Source of the DNA: Pyricularia pennisetigena
Taxonomy: Eukaryota > Ascomycota > Sordariomycetes > Magnaporthales > Pyriculariaceae
NCBI RefSeq assembly: GCF_004337985.1
Contig: NC_043743.1
Span: forward strand, 3,208,543-3,272,542
Length of the DNA: 64,000 nt
Reading direction: 5' to 3'
Part shown: positions 10,583 through 21,257 of the stretch, piece by piece
Layout of the letters: each line of letters begins with the position of its first letter
Position numbering within the stretch: the first letter of the stretch is position 1
The notes under the pieces: generated by a model
What the model saw: only the letters and a program-made list of their open reading frames with translations
What the model was told of the DNA's origin: nothing
The model's database searches: none
Program-made: the position numbers and the translations under genes

Positions 10583-13377
10583 ATGTCACTCATTAAATCT
10601 ACTTCTCTTGTGCTTGTAGGCTTGTGGGCTACCTTGTCCACCGCCAAAGGTGGGCCGGCTTTCCAAGATGCTTTTATAGTCGAGTCAACACCTGGAAACG
10701 ATGCGGTAGGTACTTCTTGTGCTATGCTCATCAGGATACCGAATATGTGAAATAACTGACATTGGAGTACTCGCAGGCTCGACAAGGCGACTTCCTTGGT
10801 GAGGTTGCTAATCAGGTAGCCCAGCTCGGGACAAGCTGCCAGGCGAGTCATCGGAGGACGTTCGACTCGCCACACTTCACCGGAGCTTCGTTCGACTTGA
10901 AATGCGACGACAGCCTCGACCAGCTCAAAGTGCTCGCGGTCATCCAAGAGGCACGAGGCGTCCACAAAGCATGGCCGGTCGCGTTCGTCAAGCACCAGAT
11001 GGCGTTGCCAGGCCAAGGTGCAAGGGGCCGGGAGCGCAGCAAAAGGGACGAGCTTGAGCAAAGCCTGCGTGTTGCCAACGGATCGTCGGTCGACGGCTTT
11101 TCCACGCACAAGATGGGCAAGGTCGACCGCCTCCACAACGCAGGCATCACGGGCGCTGGTGTCAAAATAGCCGTGGTCGACTCGGGCTTCGACACGTCCG
11201 TCCACGGGCTCAGCCAAACCAAGATCGCGTACTCGGTCGACATCACCGGAGAGTTCCCGGACGCCAGGGACAACTGCAGCTTCCACGGCACCCACGTGCT
11301 CGGCATCGTGGGCGCCAAAAGCGCCGACAACATGTACAACGTCAGCGGTGTGGCTCCTGACGCCACCTACGAGCTGTACCGCATACAAAAGTGCGCCACG
11401 TCCGGCGCAACCACCGACGACCTGATTGCAGGATTCACCGAGGCTGCCAAGCGGGGAGCGGATATCATCACCTGCTCCTATGGAGGCTCGGGCGCCTTCC
11501 CCGAGGAACCTTGGTCGCTCGCCGCCACTCGGATCGCCGCCACGGGTGTTTACGTCTCGCTCCCGGCGGGGAACGACGGTCCGGGTCCTTTCAGCGGTAG
11601 CATACCCGCGACGGCCCCGCTGGTCTCGACGGCGGGCGCAGCCGACAACATCGTGCAGCCGTGCCTCGAGTGGCATGGGTCCGTGACCAAAAACGACCAG
11701 ACAAAGCCTTTTTCTTTTGTGCCCGGCGGCGAGCTGAACTTTCCGGACACGCCGCTGACGGTTTGGTCGCCTATCCCGGCAGAAAACGACGCCTACCCCT
11801 CCAACTGCTCCTTCGTAACCAGCGAACCGCCCAAGGATCCCGCCAACACCATCGCCATAATGGATTCGCTCAAGTGCTTCGTCGACTCTGACGGGGTCCG
11901 TCTGGAGTCGTCGCCCAAGTACAACATCAGCTACATCATGTACTACATGCCCAAGGAGCCCGAGGGCCAGACCCCGCGGTGTGCTAGGTGGACCGAATCT
12001 GGCTTCCCCAACACCAAAGGCTCCCTTACTACGTCGTACGCCTTTGGCTCCCAAGTGCTTGCTGAGCTCGGCAAAGGACACCAGATCTCGGTCAAGATAC
12101 CCAACAACCCCGAGGCTGGCCAGGTTTCCCTGTCGAACAAGAAATCTGCCAGCGGCGGTTCCGTGGCCTGGTTCTCGAGCTGGGGCCCGACCTGGGATGG
12201 GCGCACCATGCCGACTTACGTGACGCCTGGGAGCGACATCTTGAGCACCTACCCCAAGCGCCTCGGCAGCTGGGGTGTTATAGGCGGAACCAGCATGGCC
12301 ACGCCCTACGCGGCCGGCGTGGCCGCGCTCATCAAGCAGCAGTTCCCCAAGTTGGCCAACAGCCAGATACAGTCCATCCTGGCCTCGACGGCGCAACCAA
12401 TCAAGTTCAACGACCGCCAGAAGACGTACTACACTGGCAACGTCAAGGACTTCTTCGCCCCGATCCTCCAGCAGGGTGGAGGCTTGATCGACGCCTACGC
12501 CGCCTCGCAGACCAGGACGCATCTCAACGTGACCAACCTGAGCTTCAACGACACGGCGAACCGCGTGCCCTCGGTCACGTTTGAGATTTCAAACACGGGC
12601 GACAAGGAGCTCAGCTATGTGCTGAACCACGTCGGTGCTGCCTCGGGCTACTTTATGAACACCTCGAGCGGCGCCCGGTACAACCTGACGGGCGCCACGG
12701 GGCTTCCCGTGTACGCCGAGCTGAACATCCGACCTTCGCAACTCACTCTGGGGCCCGGCAAGACGGCCAGCGTGACCGTGTCCGTCGCCGCCGAGCCCGA
12801 CCTCCCCGACGGCACGTCCTTCTTTGGCGGGTACGTGACCATCAACGCCACGGCCCAGGGCAAGGCGGCCGACCACGTCCGGATCCCCTACACGGGCTTC
12901 GGACACGGCTTGGTCTCGCTCCCGGCCATCAACAAGGACCTGGCCTACGGCGGCGCCACCACCAGCGACGGCAAGATGACGCGGGACGGAGACGGGCGCG
13001 TCTTCGTGTGCGAGTACAACCAGACCGCGAGCGTGCCCTGCACCTTTGACGGGCTGTACCCGGGCGTGCAGGCGGCGCTCGTGACGGGCGCGTCGCGCAA
13101 CATGACCATCAGCCTCGTGGACCACAAGACCGGCGCCGCCGCGCTGCCAAACGACGTCAACCTGGGCTCGTCCGCCGCCTGGGGCAAGAGCAGCTACTGG
13201 TACTGGGACGGCACCGACTCCAACCGCTCCTTTGTGCCGGCCGGCGATTACTTTTGGCGCGTCAAGGTCCTGCGCCTGAACGGCCGCCTCGACGCCGACC
13301 AAGACTACGACGTCCTGGACACCGTCTGGTGGACGCTGAAATACACCGCCAACAGCACGCTTCCGGTGCGACGCTGA
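10583..13377 (+). CDS. Secreted subtilisin-like serine protease (S8, Vpr/C5a-peptidase type)
   Basis: Exons 10583-10705 and 10777-13377 (907 aa). The intron starts GTAGGT, ends CGCAG and has branch point CTGAC. The start gives a hydrophobic signal peptide (residues 1-21). The catalytic triad is complete: Asp176 in VVDSGFD, His211 in FHGTHV, Ser547 in GGTSMATP; the oxyanion Asn307 is in PAGNDGPG. A long insert (about 335-450) between Asn and Ser fits the large subtilases that carry a PA-like insert. The region after about 620 is beta-rich with many N-glycosylation sequons and resembles the Fn3-like domains of this group. There is no GPI signal at the C-terminus. It should degrade extracellular protein. 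The propeptide region is roughly residues 22-140. Family assignment is firm; the substrate is unknown. Confidence 0.93.
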
Positions 13378-14596
13378 GTGCCGTAGTTGAGCGTCTGGGG
13401 TCTGGCGGCGTGCGTTCCAGGCGTGTGTCTTTTGTTTTTTCTTCTTCTTTTGTCCTGTTTGCGTCTCCAGACTTGAACATCCTCACTAGTCCCTAGACAG
13501 ACCATTTTCAACCCTTTTTTTTTGTAACATTTTAGTTTTGGTTTTTTAATATCAAAAAAAAGACACGAAAATTGCAATCAAATTTACTCAACTTCTTTGG
13601 CCATCCGATGCAATACATTCCCAGCAGGCGCCCCGCCCTTTGCCCCGAGGTAAATGTTTGTATGAAGGAGCGTTTCCAATTCAGACTTTCAGAGGCCTGG
13701 CTCCGTCTTGATCTTGACCAACTTGCTGCTGCAAACAGGGAAAGTACCCGCGTGAGACGAGAAGAAGTATAGAAGAAGAAACAATTTAGATTATGGTCAA
13801 GATTCAACAAGTACAAACTGAACACCTTGGATAGTAGAGAAGAAAGAGAAACCAGACTTCTCCAGTCCGACAAACAAAGTATTGTTCACAACTTTTCATT
13901 CAAAACATCAAGAACCAACAGCAGTCTATGCATATGTAGCGTTTGTTCCCCGGCAGAAACGAGTGATACATGACCGCCACCGATCAATCTTCCCTCTCCC
14001 TACCGTTCTAGACGACCTCAATTCTAATTGCAGTGAGTTCCACCAAGAACCCACTCTAATTGTGAAGACGTCGTCACGTACATATCAACAAACAAATACA
14101 GCTGTCTGGGAATCAATTTTTTACGGGCTCTGACTCAAAGACCGATTAAATGGACAGAGAACAAAATACAATACGTTGATGGTAATTGATATCACCTTGG
14201 CAGGGATGCACCATGACGACCAAGAGACGTTGAATTTGAAATGGTTATGACCAATGAAATGGTAGGATCGAGTTTGATTAACTGCCATTGTGTAAAGCTA
14301 CCTTGGACCCACGCATCGCAATTAATTACGTCCTTGGACATTTGAGAAAAAAGTCTTTGTAAATAATCTTGTAAAAACACATCATCGAAGCTCATTATCA
14401 AATTCCTTGGCAACAACCTCCAACATTGTACAGCACTATAGCTCGTGAAACAACACGAGTTATCTCGTCCCAAATTTGAATGTAATGGCTGCAATCATCA
14501 GCCAAAATCTTCCTTGGTGCGATATCAGGCTTTCAGGGCAAGTACTCTTGTGGCAATGATCGATCCGACTGATATGGAGTCATAGAATCTAAATTC
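13378..14596. other. Intergenic between convergent genes
   Basis: This holds the 3' regions of the subtilase (+) and the CBM9-like gene (-). A CT/T-rich tract follows the subtilase stop (13425-13550). Short open frames on both strands show no conserved features. No gene is seen. Confidence 0.6.
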
Positions 14597-15277
14597 TCAG
14601 TCGAGCATGACACGACCAAAGTATGGCGTCATGTGAAAGTTGGCCTTGGGGGTAGGCTTCCAAGCACCAAGCTGCTGCTCGGGAAAGGTTGCGTTCGAAG
14701 TGACGGTGCGGAAAAAGTTCATCCTCCACTTGGTTCCCCTGACGGTCTTGGCGTCGAGGTTGAAGAGACCCAGCGGGATTCGGGTGTACGAGTTCCAGTA
14801 CTCTGTCTTCTTGTCGATGTCGGTGGTTGTGGGGAACGGGATGCCGAGAAAGGCCGTGTCAATGGGCTCGTCGCGGACCTTGCTCGGGTTGTAGATGATG
14901 GCCTGGAAGGTGACGTTGTTGGGGTTGACTTCGAACTCGAGGTACGTGGCCGGGTCGTCCTCGCCGAGCGCAATAAAGGCCTCCATGACGCTGTACTGCC
15001 AGATCGGGTCGTTGTTGCCCTGCGAGGCGTTGAAGTGAAAATTCTTCTCGTCCAGGGCCGTGAAGTTGAGGTGGATCGACGTCTTGTCGTAGCACATGGT
15101 CGTGTGCGTGCGAGGAAAGGTCTTGTTCTCGTCCTTGGGGACTGCGTTCTGCCAGAGGATCATGGACCAGCGGGGGCAGGTCGGGACGATAATGTCTTGG
15201 TCCTCTCCGTTGAATTGAGCCGAGACGCCAGAGAGGAGAGCACTGGCAGCGCTGAGAAGAAAAAGCTTGGACACCAT
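14597..15277 (-). CDS. Secreted CBM9-like carbohydrate-binding protein
   Basis: A single exon of 226 aa. The frame is open upstream of 15277, but this ATG starts a clean signal peptide (MVSKLFLLSAASALLSGVSAQ), so it is chosen over more distal starts. The mature part has PTCPRW near the N-terminus, a Trp/Tyr-rich beta-sandwich pattern and the segment YLEFEVNPNN, typical of fungal family-9-like carbohydrate-binding domains found alone in a secreted protein. Several Asn-X-Ser/Thr sites (for example in DENKTF, NFTAL, NNVTF) suggest glycosylation. No catalytic domain is attached. It likely binds polysaccharide outside the cell; its ligand cannot be read from the sequence. It is convergent with the upstream subtilase. 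Confidence 0.75.
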   Translation of the reverse strand: MVSKLFLLSAASALLSGVSAQFNGEDQDIIVPTCPRWSMILWQNAVPKDENKTFPRTHTTMCYDKTSIHLNFTALDEKNFHFNASQGNNDPIWQYSVMEAFIALGEDDPATYLEFEVNPNNVTFQAIIYNPSKVRDEPIDTAFLGIPFPTTTDIDKKTEYWNSYTRIPLGLFNLDAKTVRGTKWRMNFFRTVTSNATFPEQQLGAWKPTPKANFHMTPYFGRVMLD

Positions 15278-16240
15278 CTTGAAGGTGACGACTAGGCAGC
15301 TTGCTGGACTGAGTTTGGTCAAAGTTTGGCGATGTTTGACCAGGAAAGAAGATATCAGGTAAGGAATCTTGGTGATGTTTGAGGTGAAGATAATTTGATA
15401 TTTTGTGGTCCAGGCAGATAAGGGCCAAGGCAAAGAGTTGACGGGAGATTCTCAGAAAACGGGGATGGAATCAATCAAAAGCCAGGGCTTTTGGTGAAAG
15501 AATGACGATGGAATCCGGAGAGTGGCATGTGCGATCGAGGTGCGTCAGGCTCAGAAGCGTAAATGCCTTGGGTAGATAAGGCAGGACCTGGTAGGTTGTA
15601 AGGTGTTGTTGCAATGCGGCTCTGTTTCCCGCCGTCTAGACCAGAGTCACCAGACCAAACCAGACCTATCCTTGTGCACTTGCCTATTTAAGAACGTGCG
15701 CAGTCTTTAATCTTGACAGGCCCGGCAGAGTTTGCTGACAGGCTAGAGACAGGGAGGGGTGATGAATCCTTCTTCGATCCTTTGCTGCAGTCAAGGTTGC
15801 ACCATATTTGAGGTTCTCGACCATGTTTATGCGGAACAAATGTCCGAGTCCGGTCATGAAGCTTGAATCAACAGGTTCGTCGGGAACTTACGTGGCCACA
15901 ACGATTGAGTCCAAGATTGATGCCTGCAAGATTTCAATGCGGCAATTGCGATATGATTCGCGCATACGCCAAGGCAGATCATCGATTTATTGACAATTCT
16001 AAATTTCTATTCAAACGTCTCTCAGTTCCAGCAGATAATATAGTCCCATTTTGTACACTTGGATACAACAGCCACTAAGAATACTCAATCTGATGGAATC
16101 ACAATAATCATGTCCCAATTTCCATTTGTTCCAGGTACACATTACTTGGTCATTAAGTCATATCATTATCAGGCTCATACCTCTATCTATTTTAATTTTC
16201 TTTTTTCCCTTTTCCTTTTTAGCCATCGCTCTCTTCAGCA
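15278..16240. other. Intergenic (promoter of the CBM9-like gene, 3' side of the PhoD-like gene)
   Basis: The stretch contains the 5' leader of the minus-strand CBM9-like gene and the downstream region of the PhoD-like gene. There are scattered pyrimidine tracts (16190-16330) but no other convincing coding frame. Confidence 0.55.
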
Positions 16241-18136
16241 TTACCAATTCATTACCTTCCACTCGCCAGTCCTGGTATCGTGCGTCAGATTTGTCGCCAC
16301 CATCTCTCCTCCCTTTAGACTCCCCGCCTCGACCTGACCACCGCCAACCTTTCCGTCGGCATCCCTCTTCAACCTGTTCTCCCCGCCCATGACGGTAAAG
16401 TTGGCGAGCGAGATCTCGAGTCCGTTATTACTCCTGACGTCCGGCGTGCCAAAGAACTGGGCTGTGACGTCGGCGTAGCTGATGGTCAGCTCAAAGTACC
16501 CGCGAAAGTACGACTCCTGCCACTGCAGCGCAGGGTTCATGCCCTCCAGCATTTCCGCAGCGGCATTCCCCGCGTCCAGCGTTCCGCTCTGACCGACGTA
16601 GCTGCTCGGCGACGTCACGGCGGTGCCGGCAAATTCGACGCCGATGGCGCCCTCGCCAGTCTGGGAGTTGTAGGGCTTGACGCCGTCCCAGACGACATCC
16701 GAGACCCACGAGGCGTGCGCGTTGCCGGCGAGGAAGATGTTGTTCCCGATGCCTCGGCCGTCGTACAGCGTCTCAAAGGTGCGGTTCCTGTTGGCCTCGT
16801 AGCCGTCCCACGCGTCGACGTTGACCTCGCCGTTGCGCCCGACCATGGTGTGGCTGAACATGACCGGTGACCCTATCAGTCGCCACTTGGACGAGCTCTC
16901 CTTGAGCTTCTGATAGAACCAGGCCTCCTGCTTGGGGCCCAAGAGCGAGCGCGACGCGTCGCCCTTGATCTTGTCGACGTGGTCGGTGTTCCTGTCCAGG
17001 TCCGTAGTGGAGCGGTCGTACGCCGTCGTGTCGAGCATGATCAGGTCGAACATGTCGCTGAACTCAAAGCTGCGCCAGATGCGGAGGTTGTCGTCCATGT
17101 CGACCTGGCGGATCGGCATCCACTCGAAGTAGGCCCGCACCGCGTTTATCTTGCGCTGGTCGGCCGAGACTTCACCGTCCTTGACGAAGGAGTCCTCGGC
17201 GTTGTTCGTCTCGGCGCTGCCGCCCTTGTGCACGTTGTTGGGCACCTCGTGGTCGCCCCACACGGGGATCCAGGGGAACTGCTGGTGGCTGCGGCGCAGG
17301 CCGTCGTCGGTCCGGTACTGCGCGATGCGCGTGCGGTAGTCGTACAGGCTGACGATTTCCTTGTTCGGCTGCGGCACCCGGCCCAGCTCGTCGCCCGAGC
17401 CGTAGTAGCCGTTTGGGTACTGGTAGAAGTAGTTACCCAGGTGGACGACGAAGTCGATCGAGTCCTTGTTGACGGCGTTGCCGTATGCGTTGAAGAAGCC
17501 CTGCGGGTAGTTGCTGCACGAATACACCCCGACCCGGATTTTGCGCACGTATGCACTCAGGCCGGTGCTCCTCTTGGGGAGAGTCTTGGTCCGTCCCAGC
17601 GGGGACTTGTTGTCCGAGTCGCAGATGTTGAACTGGTAGTAGTAGGTCGTAAAGGTCTGCAGCTTGGACGCGATCACCTTGACGGTCCAGTCGATTTCGG
17701 AACTGGTGAATACCGTGCCCTTGTCTGATGGGAACTCGAGCTTTGCGTCGGTCGCGATCTTCCACTCGAGGCAGACCGGGGCGGCACTCGCGTTAACCCA
17801 CCTCTCCGTCTCGTGGCTGTACGGCGGCACGTCGCCCGAGACGGTGACGGTACTCCTGTCGTTCTCGGCACCGATCGGGGCGACCCTGGTCCAGAGCACG
17901 ACGCTGGTTACGGCCGGATCTCCCGACGCGACGCCGTGGGAGAACTCGAGCGTCTTGGGGTCCCATGCCGTGCGCGAGAGGTCACGGCCGTGCAGTCGGT
18001 GGCGGGCGGCGACCTTGTTGATCGAGATGCCAAGGGAAGGGTGGTGCTTTGAGGGGGACAAGTAGTTGATGTTGTTAGTGTACGATGCCACGGCGCTGGA
18101 CGCCAGCGCGGCAAACACCGTGGCGAGGAGATGCAT
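16241..18136 (-). CDS. PhoD-like phosphatase homologue with altered metal-site motifs
   Basis: A single exon of 631 aa starting with a signal peptide (residues 1-17). The whole length follows the fungal alkaline phosphatase D pattern: an N-terminal Ig-like PhoD domain (about 60-190, HGVASGDP motif), then a metallophosphatase domain with YSCSNYPQGFFNAYG, a YDYR box, the NAVRAYFEWMPIRQVD block and a conserved C-terminal EFAGTAV..EISLANFTV segment. Key motifs deviate. The usual HLGDY reads HLGN (Asn235). WDDHEV reads WGDHEV (Gly294). GDSHASW reads GNAHASW (Asn472). The Asp residues in the first and last motifs are expected metal ligands in this family, so activity may be lost or changed. The frame is intact and gene-like in codon use, so this is not a decayed pseudogene. 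The expected location is extracellular or cell wall. Confidence 0.88.
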   Translation of the reverse strand: MHLLATVFAALASSAVASYTNNINYLSPSKHHPSLGISINKVAARHRLHGRDLSRTAWDPKTLEFSHGVASGDPAVTSVVLWTRVAPIGAENDRSTVTVSGDVPPYSHETERWVNASAAPVCLEWKIATDAKLEFPSDKGTVFTSSEIDWTVKVIASKLQTFTTYYYQFNICDSDNKSPLGRTKTLPKRSTGLSAYVRKIRVGVYSCSNYPQGFFNAYGNAVNKDSIDFVVHLGNYFYQYPNGYYGSGDELGRVPQPNKEIVSLYDYRTRIAQYRTDDGLRRSHQQFPWIPVWGDHEVPNNVHKGGSAETNNAEDSFVKDGEVSADQRKINAVRAYFEWMPIRQVDMDDNLRIWRSFEFSDMFDLIMLDTTAYDRSTTDLDRNTDHVDKIKGDASRSLLGPKQEAWFYQKLKESSSKWRLIGSPVMFSHTMVGRNGEVNVDAWDGYEANRNRTFETLYDGRGIGNNIFLAGNAHASWVSDVVWDGVKPYNSQTGEGAIGVEFAGTAVTSPSSYVGQSGTLDAGNAAAEMLEGMNPALQWQESYFRGYFELTISYADVTAQFFGTPDVRSNNGLEISLANFTVMGGENRLKRDADGKVGGGQVEAGSLKGGEMVATNLTHDTRTGEWKVMNW

Positions 18137-18241
18137 GCTGGGTAAACGACTGCTCTTTTTTGTTGGGGATCACGGTGGGAGCATGAGCAACAACAAGTCA
18201 AGGTAACCTATCTCCCAAAACTACAGTAACATGATTGCTCT

Positions 18242-18249
18242 ACTTATAC
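18242..18249 (-). promoter_or_regulatory. TATA-like box of the PhoD-like gene
   Basis: On the minus strand the sequence reads AGTATAAGTA about 107 bases upstream of the start codon at 18136, a usual distance for a fungal TATA element plus leader. Position and sequence only. Confidence 0.35.
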
Positions 18250-19884
18250 TGCTAGGTGCAGGATTGGAAGACTCGTAGCATCAACAGACGAACCCTTTCG
18301 GCGGGTGTGGAGACGCTGCACACCCCCTTTGCAGGGATCTATGACAAGCAAATAATCATTAATGGGCGCCCAAGGCAGCGGGATGAGCCGAGCACCTGTC
18401 TGATAAAGACGACGAGATTGGGGCGCCATAGCCCTCCCCTGGTTGCCTTGGCATGATGTATAGATGTATAGATAGATCAACATGCCAAAAAGGGGGGGGC
18501 GGCGCTCGTCAAGGGCTCGTTGGCAGCAGGCACCTTGCTTACACGTTCGCCTGCCGTGATGTCACGTCCAGGATCCCCCCGCGTTCAGCTCTGGAAACGT
18601 GCCCAAGGGATTGCGCAATATTGGCTGCTGCTGATTAGCGGTCGGCAATTGCAATTCATTTGTTCCCACCCAGATAACAAGTGATCGACGACAACCGGGC
18701 CGGGCTACCTGCATCGCCCATATCCTCGTCCGGACCTGGAATAAAGGGCTTGTCGAATAACTTGTTCCCGGTTTTTATTTCCGCGCCTTCGAGTCAGTTC
18801 CAACCACGGACTTCTCCAGCACGTGCAAAACTGCCGTTGGGCAGAACTCGGCAAAAAGAAAATGGTCAACGTGGTTGGTTACGTGGACTTGTCAAGCTTT
18901 TTTTCTTTTTTTAATTTGCCAGTGTTGATCTTTTCTGGAAAATGTTAGGGCTTCAGGGATATTGTTTTTCGTTTATCAATCAGATCTTCAAGACATCTCC
19001 GAGATCTTGTCATGTAATCTATCGCGTTCATCCGTCATAGACTTCATTGGACCGACGATTTGCCTTATCTAAGTTCAAAGACGTGATTTTTTGGTTTGTT
19101 TTTTGTTCTTTTGAATCACCCCCTTAATATCATCAGAAAGAAGATCTGCATATAGTTCGGGTGTAATCGCCCTGCATATTCGACTTAAAATTTTACATGC
19201 GAATTCTTTTTTTTTTTTTTTTTTTTACTCTACGGATCGGTGGTGCTGAAGATAAACCTCTTCCGTTGTGGTGCTGGGAACGAAAATACAGAGTAAAGCC
19301 TACCAGGTTGTCAAGCTTCCGTCGGTTGTCGAGTTCAAGGTACCTAGTGTACATTGTTTCAAAGTGACAAATGCAAAAAGAAAGAGTGTGAAGGCTAGCT
19401 CTAATCAGATCCCAATCTCAGATCAAAATTCAAATAGCCTTGTATTTGAATTCAAACGTAAGAAAATTCAAATTCATGTCCGTTGATTCCTCTGTATCAA
19501 ACTCATCAAGATCACGAACATTCTCCCAAAAAAAGCATATCTGTTTCTCAGGACCCAGATGAGCCTCCCTTTGGATCTTAGATCCAAACTTCTGGCTGCG
19601 ATCCAGAGGCTGATAAGACAACGCCCTCTTGAAACATCTTGGACATAATTGGCCTCTTCAACACTGGCGAGCCCCTGGTAACCTTGTTCCAGTGGAGTTG
19701 TCATGCCAAGGTTTTAAAAATCCAGGGATCACCCTCAAGTTCTCAACAGTGACGTTCGCACTGTCATCTACCAAAGAGGTTCTCTCTTCACTCTCAACTT
19801 TGATCCACGCCCTCATTAATAATTAACTCTCCATGGGAAAAGCATCTCACTGCTTTGCATTTTGGATCCGCGGCGACGCAGACG

Positions 19885-20190
19885 ATGATTCAGCCAGTGT
19901 CAACTTGGCCACTTAGACCGCTCTTGCTCTCGTGGCACTTTGCCGTGCAGGAGTGGAACTTTCTCTTGTCGCGGTGCTCCAGAGGGTTCGGGAAGGCCGG
20001 GGACTGGGCCCTCTATCGTTTTGGCGTGGAGACCTTTCAGGGCTTGGTCTATTTCGGGTTGCAAGGCGCCACAGCGGTGACAACTCAGGCAGTCGTGAGA
20101 ATGGCGAGGAAGCGCATTATGTTAGCTGGGCTGGTGGAAAAGGTTGTAACTTCTAAAGGGTATGCAGGTGTGTTGATACCGGGTAAATAG
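19885..20190 (+). CDS. Weak hypothetical small protein
   Basis: An ATG-started frame of 101 codons in a locally GC-richer stretch. It encodes an amphipathic, aromatic-rich peptide (for example WALYRFGVETFQGLVYF) with a basic patch RMARKR. There is no signal peptide, known domain or spliced extension. It may be a chance frame or a gene remnant. Confidence 0.2.
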   Translation: MIQPVSTWPLRPLLLSWHFAVQEWNFLLSRCSRGFGKAGDWALYRFGVETFQGLVYFGLQGATAVTTQAVVRMARKRIMLAGLVEKVVTSKGYAGVLIPGK

Positions 20191-21257
20191 GGACAACTCT
20201 AGTGCTTAAACTCGGAGAATGGACCAGAGCTGAGAGCTCTATGATACCTTTGAATTATGATTATTTTGCTCGTCCTAGACTAGACAGACAACACGTTTGA
20301 AAACTCCATCAACTCATACAAGTTATCCGTCCCGAATCATTATTTGCAAGTTACCGTAACACTCACCCGTCTCGCACGGACAAAACATACATTCAGACGT
20401 TGGCGGTAATCCGGCATCCGGCATTTAGCTTCATCATGCGCCTCTCCAGCGGCCAATATCAGGCTTGTCAGCTCGACTTTAGCGGCAATGCCGGTTTAGC
20501 CAATCCGATCAGGGCAGGCCGCTTAGAAAGCATTCTTCGCAAGCCGTAATGACTTTCGCCTATTTCCATCCAATCAGCGTTGTTGTTCTCGGATTTTTGC
20601 TTTTTCTTTTTTTTTTTTTGGTCTTCTTTTCTGGAACGCATGGCCAACGGGTAAAAACGGCGGTGGGATTGTCAGCTGACATTTCCTTTTTCGTCCGAAA
20701 ATATCTATTCCATCAAGCCTCCAACAATGCGTGCTAAGCACAGCTGAAATCGCCAGCCCTACGCCCGCGTGGCTCGATATGGGATGAAAATGGAGCATTC
20801 CGAAGATGCGTCGTCGGCAGTGGGGGAGGCAGCAAGGCAGAGGGAGGGCAAAAATTGCCGGAGGAAACCACACAAGAAAACTCGCAAGACTGAGAGGCTG
20901 GCAGCGTTTGACTGCACGGCCTCCTAGCGTCTTGGTGCTCGTCTACATAACGACAGACGAGAAAGAATAGGAACATGGAATTGTAGTTTTAGCCGTCCAA
21001 AGGAGACACAGAATGGATACACACATGCTTCTTTTATTATGAGCTGTAAAATAGCCAGCTAGAACCTTTTATAACACAATCAACGAAGCTGAAGCTGGGG
21101 GTATAGAACATAAAAAAAAAAAAAAAAAAAAAAAGGCGCCAGGAAACAACATTCCCAAGACAAGAATAAGAAAAAAAGAAAAAGTAACCAAAAATCTTGT
21201 AGAAAGCCAGCCAGGCGCCAAAATACCGTCCGTCCGATGGCACAGCCCCCCACCAAA

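Larger units (their letters stand above)
18137..21257. other. Long intergenic region
   Basis: The PhoD-like promoter lies at the left and the 3' end of the 7TM gene at the right. In between are AT-richer parts (18900-19500), a T run at 19209-19226 and an A run of 23 at 21112-21134. Only one weak open frame (19885-20190) looks at all coding. The rest shows nothing I can support. Confidence 0.5.

Noticed and set aside
9382..12522. Very long minus-strand open frame
   Set aside because: It runs through the assembly gap as unknown residues and is antisense to the subtilase, whose catalytic triad and signal peptide are clear. Long antisense frames are expected in GC3-rich genes.
16979..17728. 249-codon plus-strand frame
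   Set aside because: It is the antisense shadow of the PhoD-like gene, Val/Ala/Arg-biased with no domain.
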